A stretch of 64,000 bases of DNA from Tunturibacter gelidoferens. GTDB lineage: Bacteria; Acidobacteriota; Terriglobia; Terriglobales; Acidobacteriaceae. The notes under the pieces were generated by a model. The model saw only the letters and a list, made by a program, of their open reading frames with translations, had not been told where the DNA came from and did no database searches. A program made the position numbers and the translations under genes. Below, piece by piece: positions 51,473-60,754 of this stretch. Within the stretch, counting starts at the first letter, position 1. Each line of letters begins with the position of its first letter. The stretch is from NCBI RefSeq assembly GCF_040358255.1, contig NZ_CP132938.1:3844001-3908000 (forward strand). The letters are read 5' to 3'.

Positions 51473-53756
51473 GAACCTGACCTTCCTCTTGTCTGGAGTA
51501 GCTGTAGCCGTGAAATCCGTCAGCTGTCGGATTGCGAACATCGTTCAACACAACACCCAGGACAGGCGTGTTGGCGTGATGGAGGCTGTCGATCAGGCTG
51601 GAGAGCACGGACTGGGTTGTGCTGCGTGAGCGTACTACTGCGATGGTGCCGCCAACCTTGCTGGCGATGATGGCGGTGTCTGTGACCGACAGGATTGGGG
51701 GACTGTCGATCAGAACGTAGTCATAGTCGGCGGCGCAGACTCGCAGGAGAGCGTCGAAGGTTTGCGATTCGAAGAACTCCGCGGGGAACTCGGGGGGGCG
51801 TCCGGCGGGGAGCATGAAGAGGTTGGGGAGCGAGGTGTGCCGTACGACGCCGAGAACTTCCGCTTTGGTGACTGGGTCTTCGAGGTCGCTTACACCGGGA
51901 GAGATCGCGCATCCGAAGAGGCGGTGCAGATCCGGGTTGCGAAGATCGCAATCAAGCAGCAGAACACGTGCGCCCTGCTGCGCGAAGGCCACTCCAAGGT
52001 TGTAGACCGCCGTTGTCTTGCCGTCGCGGCCTGCGGCGCTTGTGACGAGCAGCGTCCTGGAGCCGATGGATGGGAGGGCACGCAGGATGGAGGTTCGAAT
52101 GACGCGAAAGGCCTCGGAGAAAGGAGCCTTTGGAGCGTCGATCAGCTTGCTATCTCCACCTGACGCGGTCAGCAGACTCTTGGTCTGCATTCTGGGGACA
52201 TAGCCAAGCATGCGAAGGCCAGCGACCCCCTGCAGATCACGCGGTCTGCGTACTGTCTCATCAAGACTCTCGCGCAGAAAGGCGGAAGAGATACCGAAGA
52301 ACATTCCTATGCCGGCGATCAGAGATAGATACTTCAGATAGTTCGGTACGGCCGGAGTGCCGGCGGGCCGGGCCTGATCGGCGATATCGATGCGGGTGGC
52401 GCGAACGCCAGAGGCCAGGCTTGCAGTCTGCAGCTTCGAGAAGAGGTTCTCGTAGAGAGTTCGATTGGAGTTCGCTTCCTGGGCCAGGACCTGGAGATGG
52501 ACGGTGGAGTCAGCCATCTCATTTGCGGCGGACTGCTGCTTGACGAACTGTTGCCGGATGGTGTCTTCGTTCTGCTTTGCGTAGAGGTAGGAGTTCTCTG
52601 CGCGCTTGCTGATGCGGGCCAGTTCGGCGTGCATCTGCTGGCGAACGGCATCGAGCTGCTGCTGGGTTTGCGCGAGACGCGGATTATTGGCGCCGTACTT
52701 GACCGCTGCCCCTGCGTACTCCTGAGCGAGCTCAGCCTCCTGGGTCCTGAGGGAGCGGACGAGTTGAATTCCGCCGTCTGCTGTCAGCGCGCCTCCACCA
52801 CCGCCTGAGACGCTCATCGAGCCAAGGCCAAGTACAACCTCAGGATCCTGCGACTGGACGAGGTGGAAGACGGTCTCCGCAGAGATGCGATTGGATTCTG
52901 CGGTGGTGAGCTCCTGGTTGAGGCCGAAGAGTCGATCGGTGACGGTGCTATGAGGTGACACACCAACACTGGCCGCATTATCGCCGGGACCACCACCGGA
53001 GAGTTGAACGCCCGCCAGGCCGGATTGTCTCTGGTAATCAGCCAACTTCTGTTCGGATTCTTCGACCTGTTTCTTCAGATCATCGAGCTGCTTGCGGAGC
53101 CAAAACGACGATTGAATCGTCGAGTTGTGGCGGCGATCCATCGCGCTTTCGATGAACTTCTGCGAGATAGCGTTTGCGACGTTGGCGGCTACGACGGGGT
53201 CCGGATTCTGGAAGGTAACTGTGATGAGCCGCGTGTCCGGCGGTGACTCAACCGTGAGACTCTTCGCGAAGCGTTTGATCAACTTTTCGCGGGTGAGCGG
53301 CGCCTGATCGAGAGGCTTGTCCTTCTCAGAGGCGACGATAGCCTTGTCGAAGGGACGAATGTGGGTGAGATTGAGATCGCGTATGACGGCCAGCGCGATG
53401 CCATCACTCTCGAGCACGCTGATGTCGGTTTCTATCTCGGCCTTCAGTTCATCGGCGGTAGGCGACGCAGCTCCCGTGTCGGTCGAGACATTGGCACTGT
53501 TATCTTCTTTGTTGATTTCGATGATGGCCGTGGAAGCATACTTCGGCGTCATCAAGAGGCAGACCAGCAGGCCCAGAAGAAAGATACCGAGCGCCACGAG
53601 AACGACAGTCTTCCATCGCCGGCGCAGAACCCGGAGTACGCCGGAAAGCGTCTCGTACTCGGAGGGGCTCGATCCGAAGAGAGCGTCTTCGGACAATGTA
53701 CCTAATGCTGCAGGCTGATGTTTGGAGAGAGAAGGATGTGGCTGAAGTGCACTCAT
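51459..53756 (-). CDS. Polysaccharide chain-length regulator/tyrosine autokinase (Wzc-like)
   Basis: A 765-aa inner-membrane protein that controls chain length and export. N-terminal Wzz domain: first membrane segment VVLVALGIFLLGLLVCLL (about 55-72), a periplasmic coiled-coil with heptad-like Gln/Glu-rich stretches (about 210-480), second membrane segment (about 480-500). C-terminal BY-kinase: Walker A AAGRDGKTT, Walker A' VLLLDCDLRNPD, Walker B VLIDSPP. The Walker A differs from the usual PGEGKT by R-D. The tail has FHGYSYSRQEEG with two Tyr, fewer than the multi-Tyr cluster of E. coli Wzc. Overlaps wza by 14 bp. Confidence 0.92.
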   Translation of the reverse strand: MSALQPHPSLSKHQPAALGTLSEDALFGSSPSEYETLSGVLRVLRRRWKTVVLVALGIFLLGLLVCLLMTPKYASTAIIEINKEDNSANVSTDTGAASPTADELKAEIETDISVLESDGIALAVIRDLNLTHIRPFDKAIVASEKDKPLDQAPLTREKLIKRFAKSLTVESPPDTRLITVTFQNPDPVVAANVANAISQKFIESAMDRRHNSTIQSSFWLRKQLDDLKKQVEESEQKLADYQRQSGLAGVQLSGGGPGDNAASVGVSPHSTVTDRLFGLNQELTTAESNRISAETVFHLVQSQDPEVVLGLGSMSVSGGGGGALTADGGIQLVRSLRTQEAELAQEYAGAAVKYGANNPRLAQTQQQLDAVRQQMHAELARISKRAENSYLYAKQNEDTIRQQFVKQQSAANEMADSTVHLQVLAQEANSNRTLYENLFSKLQTASLASGVRATRIDIADQARPAGTPAVPNYLKYLSLIAGIGMFFGISSAFLRESLDETVRRPRDLQGVAGLRMLGYVPRMQTKSLLTASGGDSKLIDAPKAPFSEAFRVIRTSILRALPSIGSRTLLVTSAAGRDGKTTAVYNLGVAFAQQGARVLLLDCDLRNPDLHRLFGCAISPGVSDLEDPVTKAEVLGVVRHTSLPNLFMLPAGRPPEFPAEFFESQTFDALLRVCAADYDYVLIDSPPILSVTDTAIIASKVGGTIAVVRSRSTTQSVLSSLIDSLHHANTPVLGVVLNDVRNPTADGFHGYSYSRQEEGQVHATI

Positions 53757-54097
53757 AGCAATAATCCTTTTTTGCATTCGCCTCGGACGGAATTGACTGA
53801 TCGGGGGAATGCTATGAATTGTGCTAGCTCAAGAGCAACACCCTCTTGAGACTCGAGGGCTGAAAATCTTACAGCGCAGATAAGAGATTTATTCTTGAAT
53901 ACTACCACAGGACTTATGGATCTCCTCGAACCTCTGTAACGTAACTGCTCCCAAGGGAGCTTTCTTTCGGACGTCGATCTGTTCAAATGGTGTAACAAAT
54001 TTTCAAACTACATTCTTGTCGAAGATCTTGTTACTCATCGATACGTTGGTCATGCTGTAAGACTGACTCTACCTCAGGAAGGTACCTATTTTCGTTG
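53757..54097. promoter_or_regulatory. 341-bp region upstream of wzc with palindrome and shared octamer
   Basis: The gap contains the 14-bp palindrome gctcccaagggagc (53947-53960) and an octamer CGTTACAG on the wzc-sense strand (53934-53941), which recurs upstream of two other exopolysaccharide genes. It is AT-richer than its surroundings. No gene or terminator is evident. A regulatory role is inference. Confidence 0.35.
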
Positions 54098-55276
54098 TTA
54101 CGCCAGCTGCGAATGATGGGTGTCAATACATTGGTGAAAGATATCCATAAGCTGTCGATAATTTTGATCTTCAGTGTAGATAGCAAGGTACTTGGCTCGA
54201 GCCCGCTCCCGCATTAGATTCAGACGCTCTGAGTCTGCCATAAGGATGCTTACCGCGGAGGCGAGACCCTTCTTATCAGTGCGGTTGTATAGGAGACCAG
54301 TTACACCTTCGTCAACCATCGCCTTCATCGGCGGGGTCAAGGCGGCAATCACTGGCGTCCCTTTGCAATATGCCTCGACGATGGTGCGGCCGAACGGCTC
54401 ATACCACTCCGACGGGAAGACGAGGAAAGCTGCTTTGGCGAGATATTCGCATACTTCTGCGAGCGACTTCCGTCCGAGGTATTCGATCCTCGGATCAGCC
54501 TCCGATGCCTGACGGAGGAGGGACTCAAGGGGGCCGTCGCCGATGATCTTCAAAGAGACGGATGGCGGGACGTCGGGCCACGCATTCAGAAGCGAGCGAA
54601 GACCCTTCTCCTCAGTCAGCCGGCCTACATATAAACCGTAGCCGCCGGAACCGTCGCCAATGCCACTATCCGAGATGAAGTTCGGCTTCACAATAATTCT
54701 CTCTTCAGGAAATCCACCTGCGACCAGCTGCTGCTTCACGAAGCTGCTGACCGCGATGTAGCGATCGACAGAGTTTGTCCAAACGCCGCGGAGATGAGCG
54801 TACGCGTTGCTGGCGACGACGGCAGCCGACTGCAGATAGCTCTGCCGATAACAACGATGCTGTATGGCTGCAAGTGCAATTTTGCTGCCAACGCATGTAG
54901 TACATACGTGCCCGTCGCGAAAAAGATTGGCGGAAGGGCAGATGAGCCGGTAGTTTCGGACGGAAAGAGCGGTTGGGACACCCATTGCCTTCGCGGCGTC
55001 GAAGACGGACGGTGAAAGGAGAGGAAAAAAATTATCCACCTTCATGAGATCCGGCTTTGTCGATCGAATCAGGTCTTTCACTCGATCGGCTTCTCTAGTG
55101 TTCCAGACGGAACGCAGACCGACAGTGATTAAGTTCTCGGGTTTTATTTCGGCATTATCGAGCGTGTAATCGCTAACTTCCTCTCCGCGCGACCGAAGCA
55201 TCGCGATCTCCTGCTCTCGAGATTCATCTTCTCCCCCTCGATAGATGTATCTATTGTGTAGAAACAGAATCCGCAT
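54098..55276 (-). CDS. Glycosyltransferase family 4
   Basis: A 392-aa GT-B enzyme. MRILFLHNRYIYRGGEDESREQEIAML gives the acceptor loop; GLYVGRLTEEKGLRSLLNAW and PSEWYEPFGRTIVEAYCKGTPVIAALTPPMKAMVDEG mark the donor site. The middle contains a four-Cys stretch (CPSANLFRDGHVCTTC ... HRCYRQ) seen in a subgroup of GT4. ATG has GAGG four bases upstream. An octamer CGTTACAG shared with wzc and the priming gene sits 30-37 bp before the start. Confidence 0.88.
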   Translation of the reverse strand: MRILFLHNRYIYRGGEDESREQEIAMLRSRGEEVSDYTLDNAEIKPENLITVGLRSVWNTREADRVKDLIRSTKPDLMKVDNFFPLLSPSVFDAAKAMGVPTALSVRNYRLICPSANLFRDGHVCTTCVGSKIALAAIQHRCYRQSYLQSAAVVASNAYAHLRGVWTNSVDRYIAVSSFVKQQLVAGGFPEERIIVKPNFISDSGIGDGSGGYGLYVGRLTEEKGLRSLLNAWPDVPPSVSLKIIGDGPLESLLRQASEADPRIEYLGRKSLAEVCEYLAKAAFLVFPSEWYEPFGRTIVEAYCKGTPVIAALTPPMKAMVDEGVTGLLYNRTDKKGLASAVSILMADSERLNLMRERARAKYLAIYTEDQNYRQLMDIFHQCIDTHHSQLA

Positions 55277-55533
55277 CAGGCCTCAAAAATCTCTTTGTAT
55301 TTTCACTGTAACGTAGTCGCTTCGCTTTCGCACTGGGGAGAGATGATGCAAGTGAGATAGGAAGATACTCTCATCGACATCGCCAAGCGTACGCACAGTG
55401 AGTGAGATGCAGATGAGAGACGTTGCTTGTCAGCCGTAAGTGAAACTCGTCAGAACTTGAAGATTTAAAACAAAGAACTTACTTCGTCCGACAAGAACGC
55501 AGAGCTTGATATCCCACTTGATCGAAGCGAGAG

Positions 55534-56349
55534 CTACCGTATCCTCTGACGAACGAAGTCGTAGAAGACAGGAGGAGTCCACTTCCGAACCAGACTACGT
55601 ACCGTGGGCTTCGGTCGATAGCAATCCGGAGCGTACAGAGAGCTGTGCACACCCATCTCTTTGCCGAGAATGCTCCCGGCGGTGTTGTAGTAGATCATGA
55701 AGGAGTAACGTGATCTTCCGCTGGGTTCTACTACTGGGTTGATGCCGTGGTAGGAGGTCTCGGAGATCTTCATGAGCAGCGTTCTGTTGAAGATGGGCTC
55801 AATCTCTGCCTCTTTACGGCTGGCATCTTCGTTCCACAGTTCGAGTTGGCCGCCATAGTCCGGGGTCCAGTCATGGTTGAGATAGATGATAAGCGCCAGA
55901 CGGCGAATCAGCCCGCTGGTAATGTCGGCGTTGGAGTCGATGTGAACATCGAACTTTCCCTTTGGCGGGATAATGCTGTAGCCGGCCCCATGCATATAGG
56001 GGTCAGGCAGGAGATTCCAGATTCCCGTGATCTCGGAGAGGAGATAGAGGAACGGAGCTGAGTGAAGCAGAGCTACCAGCTGAAATCCCGCTGGTCCAAG
56101 CCCCGCTGCGGACTTCTGCCCGAGTTTTTCCAGGTTTTGGGTATTGTGATGTACCCAATCCGATTTTTTGGTGTGGGACATCTCTTCAAGCACTGCCGTG
56201 AGCTGCTCCGAATCGAACAAGTTATCGATCGTGAGATAAGGAAATGGCCGGTTATTCTGATACCGATTGGCTAAGCTGGATGAACTCTCCGAGAGAGAGA
56301 GCTGGTCAAGCAGCCTGGACACATCACGGATACCCGTTTCGTTTTGCAT
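55534..56349 (-). CDS. 2OG-Fe(II) oxygenase in the exopolysaccharide locus
   Basis: A 271-aa protein of the prolyl-4-hydroxylase-like iron/2-oxoglutarate oxygenase superfamily. FPYLTIDNLFDSEQL starts the core; FDVHIDSNAD holds the HxD pair, SYHGINPV the distal His and GRSRYSFMIYY the 2OG-binding Arg. GGQLELWNED is a typical strand of the family. The substrate may be a sugar, peptide or small molecule; its place among polysaccharide genes suggests hydroxylation of a polymer component or carrier, which is inference. ATG 56349 has GGAG five bases upstream. Confidence 0.8.
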   Translation of the reverse strand: MQNETGIRDVSRLLDQLSLSESSSSLANRYQNNRPFPYLTIDNLFDSEQLTAVLEEMSHTKKSDWVHHNTQNLEKLGQKSAAGLGPAGFQLVALLHSAPFLYLLSEITGIWNLLPDPYMHGAGYSIIPPKGKFDVHIDSNADITSGLIRRLALIIYLNHDWTPDYGGQLELWNEDASRKEAEIEPIFNRTLLMKISETSYHGINPVVEPSGRSRYSFMIYYNTAGSILGKEMGVHSSLYAPDCYRPKPTVRSLVRKWTPPVFYDFVRQRIR

Positions 56350-56912
56350 AGTTCTCCGTCGCACGGAACGCAAGAAGCTGCTTTATCAATAAACATTATA
56401 GTTCTGTACCGCGGTTGAAGCCGGTCAAAGCGCACCCGCCGAGGTACGAATGGAACGAAAGTTCCCAAGGAAGTAGCAATTTTTTAGCAATATCACTTCT
56501 TTGTCATGAGCAATTTACTTTTCTCCCGGGAGATTTCTTCCCTTGTCCAGACAAACGGACTGCCTGCTACCCGGGTTGTTAGCATTTTCAAGTCCAAACC
56601 TGCAAAGCCCTGCAGTGCAACTCTCAAACCCGGCCATCGCACTCTGAAAGAGATGCTTGCGGGGCACTTCTATCAGAGTTGTTCCTTTATTTGGCAGATT
56701 GGCTTCCTCTCTCTCAGTCCGGCCCCAGAATTGCTTATGCAGGTTGAGATAGGCGAGCTACCGACGAATATGAGAAGGCCTTCTCGGACCGTCCGCTTCA
56801 TTGTCGAGTTCTGTTCCTTTGGTTACCCTAGTGACGTGTGGTAATCAGCTTTTCCCTTGTCGGCTTCGCATCATAACTTCCGTTACAGCGTTAATGAAAA
56901 GGGGCTAGACCT
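56350..56912. other. 563-bp divergent intergenic region
   Basis: Separates the leftward oxygenase gene from the rightward priming glycosylphosphotransferase and should hold both promoters. A 112-codon rightward frame (56506-56844) lacks a ribosome site and a recognisable domain and is not called. The octamer CGTTACAG occurs at 56881-56888. GC content is lower than that of nearby genes. Confidence 0.45.
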
Positions 56913-58364
56913 ATGACACCACCCAACAGGAAGATCTTTCTAGAGTTGGTGGAATTTGGCGACATTTGTCTATTGTTCGGCAGTTTGGGCGGTGCGTATG
57001 CCTTTACGTCCGGCCACCGTTTTTTTGGATTTCTTGACTCCCTGGAGACCCGTCATCCGATACAGGTCTTCCTTGCGACCCTGGTGTTGGCGGTAGTATG
57101 GCACGGAATTCTCCGGTCGAATAAGTTTTATCGATCTCGCAGAGTGGATGGGTTTTTTCGAGAGGTCATGGATGTTTGCATAGCGAGCATGCTTTGCGCG
57201 CTATCCTCCTGCGCCTGGCTATGGTTGGTGTGTTCGCACTCGAGACACAGCATCGCAGAGATTGGTTTGATCAGCGCGGTCTTTGGCTTGATCAGCTTCG
57301 CCATCTTCGTATCCACGCGGCTTATCGGGCGAGCCCTAGCGCGAGTGTTCCGTTCGAAGGGCTATAACCTTCGCCATGTTTTGGTGGTCGGTACGAATCG
57401 GCGGGCCCATGGGTTTGCGCAGGATGTAGCACTTCACCCGGAGTGGGGTTACCACCTTCAGGGTTTCGTTGACGATCAATGGTGGTCTGAAGAGACGGTC
57501 GCGTCCAACACAGGAGCTTTACTGGGAGGGTTGGATTCGATCCCGGCTCTGCTGCGAACTCTTCCGGTTGACGAGGTGATCGTGGCTTTGCCACTGGCGT
57601 CGTTCTATCAGCAGATAGCGGAGATCGTCGCCTCGTGTCGCGACCACGGGATCGCAGTGCGAAGCATTGGAACGTTTTTCGACCAGGAACAGACGAAACG
57701 AACTGCGTATCTGCAGCGAGGGGTAGGCACGATCACTCTGCATGATGAGTCGTGGAACGCATGGGGCTTCATGATAAAGCGGCTTACCGATGCCGTGGTA
57801 TCAGCGGTGCTGTTGCTGGCGCTGGCTCCGGTCTTTCTCGCTGTTGCGGCGTTGATCCGGTTGACTTCGAAGGGACCCGTCTTCTTTCGTCAGACCAGAA
57901 TTGGTTACGGCAAGCGACCTTTTGAGATTTTAAAGTTTAGAACAATGGTGGTGGATGCCGAGAAGCTCATGGCTCAGGTGGAGCATTTGAATGAGACCAA
58001 CGGCCCGACCTTCAAGTTGAAGAACGATCCTCGTATTACGCCGTTGGGTAAGTTTCTGCGCAAGTCGAGTCTCGATGAGATTCCTCAACTCATCAATGTA
58101 TTTCTTGGAGACATGAGTCTTGTCGGTCCGCGGCCACTTCCAGTGAGAGATTATGAAGGGTTCTCGAAGGACTGGCACAGGAGACGATTCAGCGTCAAAC
58201 CCGGAATTACTTGCTTGTGGCAGGTAATGGGGCGAAGCTCAATCAGCTTCGACGAGTGGATGGCTTTGGATATGCGTTACATCGATCAATGGTCGGTGTG
58301 GCTTGATATCAAGATCCTGTTTCAGACGATTCCCGCAGTTTTTCGTGGCTCAGGCGCGGTGTAG
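56913..58364 (+). CDS. Undecaprenyl-phosphate sugar phosphotransferase (priming glycosyltransferase)
   Basis: A 483-aa integral membrane enzyme that transfers sugar-1-phosphate to undecaprenyl phosphate, the first step of exopolysaccharide synthesis. N-terminal about four membrane segments, then a CoA-binding-type domain (HVLVVGTNRRAHGFAQDVA), then the catalytic domain with KRLTDAVVSAVLLLALAPVFL, FFRQTRIGYGKRPFEILKFRTM, LRKSSLDEIPQLINVFLGDMSLVGPRP and SVKPGITCLWQVMGRS. AGGGG precedes the ATG. A terminator follows. Confidence 0.93.
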   Translation: MTPPNRKIFLELVEFGDICLLFGSLGGAYAFTSGHRFFGFLDSLETRHPIQVFLATLVLAVVWHGILRSNKFYRSRRVDGFFREVMDVCIASMLCALSSCAWLWLVCSHSRHSIAEIGLISAVFGLISFAIFVSTRLIGRALARVFRSKGYNLRHVLVVGTNRRAHGFAQDVALHPEWGYHLQGFVDDQWWSEETVASNTGALLGGLDSIPALLRTLPVDEVIVALPLASFYQQIAEIVASCRDHGIAVRSIGTFFDQEQTKRTAYLQRGVGTITLHDESWNAWGFMIKRLTDAVVSAVLLLALAPVFLAVAALIRLTSKGPVFFRQTRIGYGKRPFEILKFRTMVVDAEKLMAQVEHLNETNGPTFKLKNDPRITPLGKFLRKSSLDEIPQLINVFLGDMSLVGPRPLPVRDYEGFSKDWHRRRFSVKPGITCLWQVMGRSSISFDEWMALDMRYIDQWSVWLDIKILFQTIPAVFRGSGAV

Positions 58365-58399
58365 TCACACTTTTGCGGCGAGCCACATTGGTAGTCGCG

Positions 58400-58452
58400 G
58401 ATTCCGAGTAGAGACGAGGCAAGGCGCCTTAAGTCTACTCGGAATCTTTTTT
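58400..58452 (+). terminator. Terminator after the priming glycosyltransferase gene, overlapping the end of hemA
   Basis: The arms gattccgagtagagac (58400-58415) and gtctactcggaatc (58433-58446) pair with one small bulge, and T residues follow. Rightward orientation fits the gene ending at 58364. The right arm includes the last codons and stop of the leftward hemA gene, so the sequence serves both. Confidence 0.8.
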
Positions 58453-59715
58453 GCGTGTGGATTCGCGGAGTGCGGTGAGTTGCGGGTGGAGAAGCTTGGC
58501 TGTGAGCGAGCGGGTGAGGGCTTCGACCGCGTCACGTTGTTGCGCGGTAAGGTCGGCGAGCTTGGATTGTGACCGGGCTAGTTCGGCCTGACGGAGATGT
58601 TCGGCCTGCTGCTGAAGGGCTTTGATGGCGGGGATGGCGTCGCGGGACTGGAGACGCTCCTGATATTTGTCTACTTCCCTGCTGACGATACTCTCGGCTG
58701 CGGCGGCTTCTCGGCTGCGGTCAGCGAGGTTGGCCGCGGCTACCTGCTGGAGATCGTCGATATCGTAGACGAAGCATCCTTCGACCTCGTTCATGCGCGG
58801 GTCGACGTCGCGGGGGACAGCGATGTCGATGAAGAACATGGGACGGTTGCGGCGGCGATGGAGGAAGTGCTGGCCGTGAGAGCGTCCGAAGATCTTTTGA
58901 GGAGCGCCAGTGGAGGTGATGACGATGTCGGCGCGGTCGGCCTGCTCGTAGAGTGACTCGAAGGGAATGGCTTCGGTGTGAACGGTGAGGCTGCTGAAGT
59001 CGGAGGCTATTTTTTCAGCGCGAGACTGGGTGCGGTTGGTGACGAGGATGGATGACGCGCCTTGCTGGATGAGGTGACGGGCGGCCAGCTCGGACATTTT
59101 TCCTGCGCCAACGAGGAGTACGGTCTTTCCGTAGAGAGAGCCAAAGATCTTCCGAGCGAGATCGACTGCTACCGAGGCGATGGAGACAGAGCTTGAACCT
59201 ATCTGTGTTTCGGTACGGACCTTTTTTGCGACGGTGAAGGTGCGTTGCATCAGGGCTTCGAGGTGGGTCGAGACGGCGCCGGCGTCGCGGGCGACGGTGT
59301 AGGCCTCTTTCACCTGCCCAAGGATTTGGGGTTCGCCGACGACCATGCTGTCGAGCGAGCTGGCGACGCGGAAGAGATGGCGGACTGCTTCGCGCTCGCG
59401 AAACTCGTAGAGGTGAGGCTGGATGTCGTGCGGGGGGACGGCAAAGTACTCGTGAAGGAAGCGGAGGAGGTCAGTTTTGGCCTGAGGTGGGGAGGATTCG
59501 GCGTCGTCCTGAAGGGTGAGGAGCTCTACCCGGTTGCAGGTGGAGAGGATGAGGCCTTCACGGACGCCGGGCTGATGGAGAAGGGTGCGGGTTGCGTCGG
59601 CCAGGCGCTCGGCGGGGATGGCGAGGCGCTCGCGAACTTCGATGGGCGCGGTGTTGTGGTTGATGCCGAGGAGGATAAGACGCCCCTGTGTGGATGTGGG
59701 CTTGGATTGGTTCAT
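58435..59715 (-). CDS. hemA: Glutamyl-tRNA reductase
   Basis: First committed enzyme of the C5 heme pathway: reduces glutamyl-tRNA to glutamate-1-semialdehyde with NADPH. The 426-aa length is normal. GINHNTAPIEVRERLAI at the start, the catalytic Cys in LILSTCNRVELLTL, KVRTETQIGSSSVSIASVAV and the NADPH site TVLLVGAGKMSELAARHL are present, as is IDIAVPRDVDP. The C-terminal dimerisation helix is intact. The start overlaps the stop of the HemX-like gene by 4 bp (ATGA), so the two are coupled. Confidence 0.95.
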   Translation of the reverse strand: MNQSKPTSTQGRLILLGINHNTAPIEVRERLAIPAERLADATRTLLHQPGVREGLILSTCNRVELLTLQDDAESSPPQAKTDLLRFLHEYFAVPPHDIQPHLYEFREREAVRHLFRVASSLDSMVVGEPQILGQVKEAYTVARDAGAVSTHLEALMQRTFTVAKKVRTETQIGSSSVSIASVAVDLARKIFGSLYGKTVLLVGAGKMSELAARHLIQQGASSILVTNRTQSRAEKIASDFSSLTVHTEAIPFESLYEQADRADIVITSTGAPQKIFGRSHGQHFLHRRRNRPMFFIDIAVPRDVDPRMNEVEGCFVYDIDDLQQVAAANLADRSREAAAAESIVSREVDKYQERLQSRDAIPAIKALQQQAEHLRQAELARSQSKLADLTAQQRDAVEALTRSLTAKLLHPQLTALRESTRKKDSE

Positions 59716-60521
59716 GGGGCGGTAAACCTGTGGACTGCCGAGAACTGGTTAGCCGCCCAGACCGCGAGCACGATCAGGAAGACGAAGCTGGAGAGATAGA
59801 CGGCGCGGCGCCCGCGAAGGCCGGAGATGCGGCGAATATGGATCATCGCGATATAAACGAGCCACATGGCGAAGGCGAGAAGGATCTTGGGATCGCGGAA
59901 GTAAGTGGCCCCGACGGTGGCCTGGGCTATGAGTGAGCCGATGAGAAGACCGGCGGTCATACAGGGTAGGCCGAAGATGAGGGCTTTGTGGGCGATCTGA
60001 TCGGTGGTTTCAAGCGGAGGCAGCCAGGAGACGGTGGGGGACTTCTGCTTGAGGCGGCGCTCTTGAACCAGATAGAAGAGCGAGGCCAGCAGGGAGAGGA
60101 CAAGGGCGGCGTAGGCAGCGAGAAGAAGAGCTACATGGAGAAAGATCCAGCCGGTGTGGAGGATTGGGAAGGCGGTGCTCTCCTGGCCTGGATGGAAGGC
60201 CGGGACAAGGCCGAAGAGAAAGCAGATGGGCAGGAGGAAGATGCCGAGGGAGACGGTGCGGTATCGGGCATAGACGAGCAGGAACGCCAGAGCGAGCAGG
60301 AGGCCGAGGAAGGATTGAGTTTCGTGGGTGTCGACTGGGAGACGGTGGTGGGCGGCGTTGAGCATCTCTGCCAGCGAGACGAAGTGGAAGAAGACGGCGG
60401 CTACGGTGGCAGGGATGGCGATGTGGCGCCAGCGGGGGCGATCATAAAGGGCTGCCGGCAGTACCGCGAGCGCGGCGACGCCGTAGAGTAAAACCGCGAC
60501 TCTGAGCCAGAGGAGGGACAT
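59712..60521 (-). CDS. HemX/CcsA-family membrane protein
   Basis: A 269-aa protein with about eight membrane segments, resembling the cytochrome c assembly CcsA family and the HemX protein encoded beside hemA in Bacillus. ILHTGWIFLHVALLLAAYAALVLSLLASLFYLVQE is typical. The tryptophan-rich signature is weak: where CcsA has WxWDPKE this protein has YFRDPKILLAFAMWLVY. Role may be in heme handling or in regulating HemA rather than in ligation. ATG at 60521 has GGAGGGACAT overlapping it and is favoured over longer frames reaching 61055. Confidence 0.75.
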   Translation of the reverse strand: MSLLWLRVAVLLYGVAALAVLPAALYDRPRWRHIAIPATVAAVFFHFVSLAEMLNAAHHRLPVDTHETQSFLGLLLALAFLLVYARYRTVSLGIFLLPICFLFGLVPAFHPGQESTAFPILHTGWIFLHVALLLAAYAALVLSLLASLFYLVQERRLKQKSPTVSWLPPLETTDQIAHKALIFGLPCMTAGLLIGSLIAQATVGATYFRDPKILLAFAMWLVYIAMIHIRRISGLRGRRAVYLSSFVFLIVLAVWAANQFSAVHRFTAP

Positions 60522-60754
60522 AGGTGACGTACCGTGTGGTGCTTCGCGGAGTTTTCCGCAAACATTAAGTATATCGCTTATGAGTTTGATTCTGTGTGGG
60601 CGCGAACGGTTTCGCGTGGTCTCATCGAGACTCAAGCTGCTTGTGACGCAGAAGGGAGGGGTGCCGATTGGATTACGCTGAGGATCGTGGGGAGACCTAG
60701 CGTTGTTGAGGTCAATCGGCCGATCTGGTCGGTGATGGTGGTGCGGGTCGCCGG

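Noticed and set aside
56506..56844. 112-codon frame before the priming glycosyltransferase gene
   Set aside because: No ribosome site, irregular codon use and no domain; treated as spacer.
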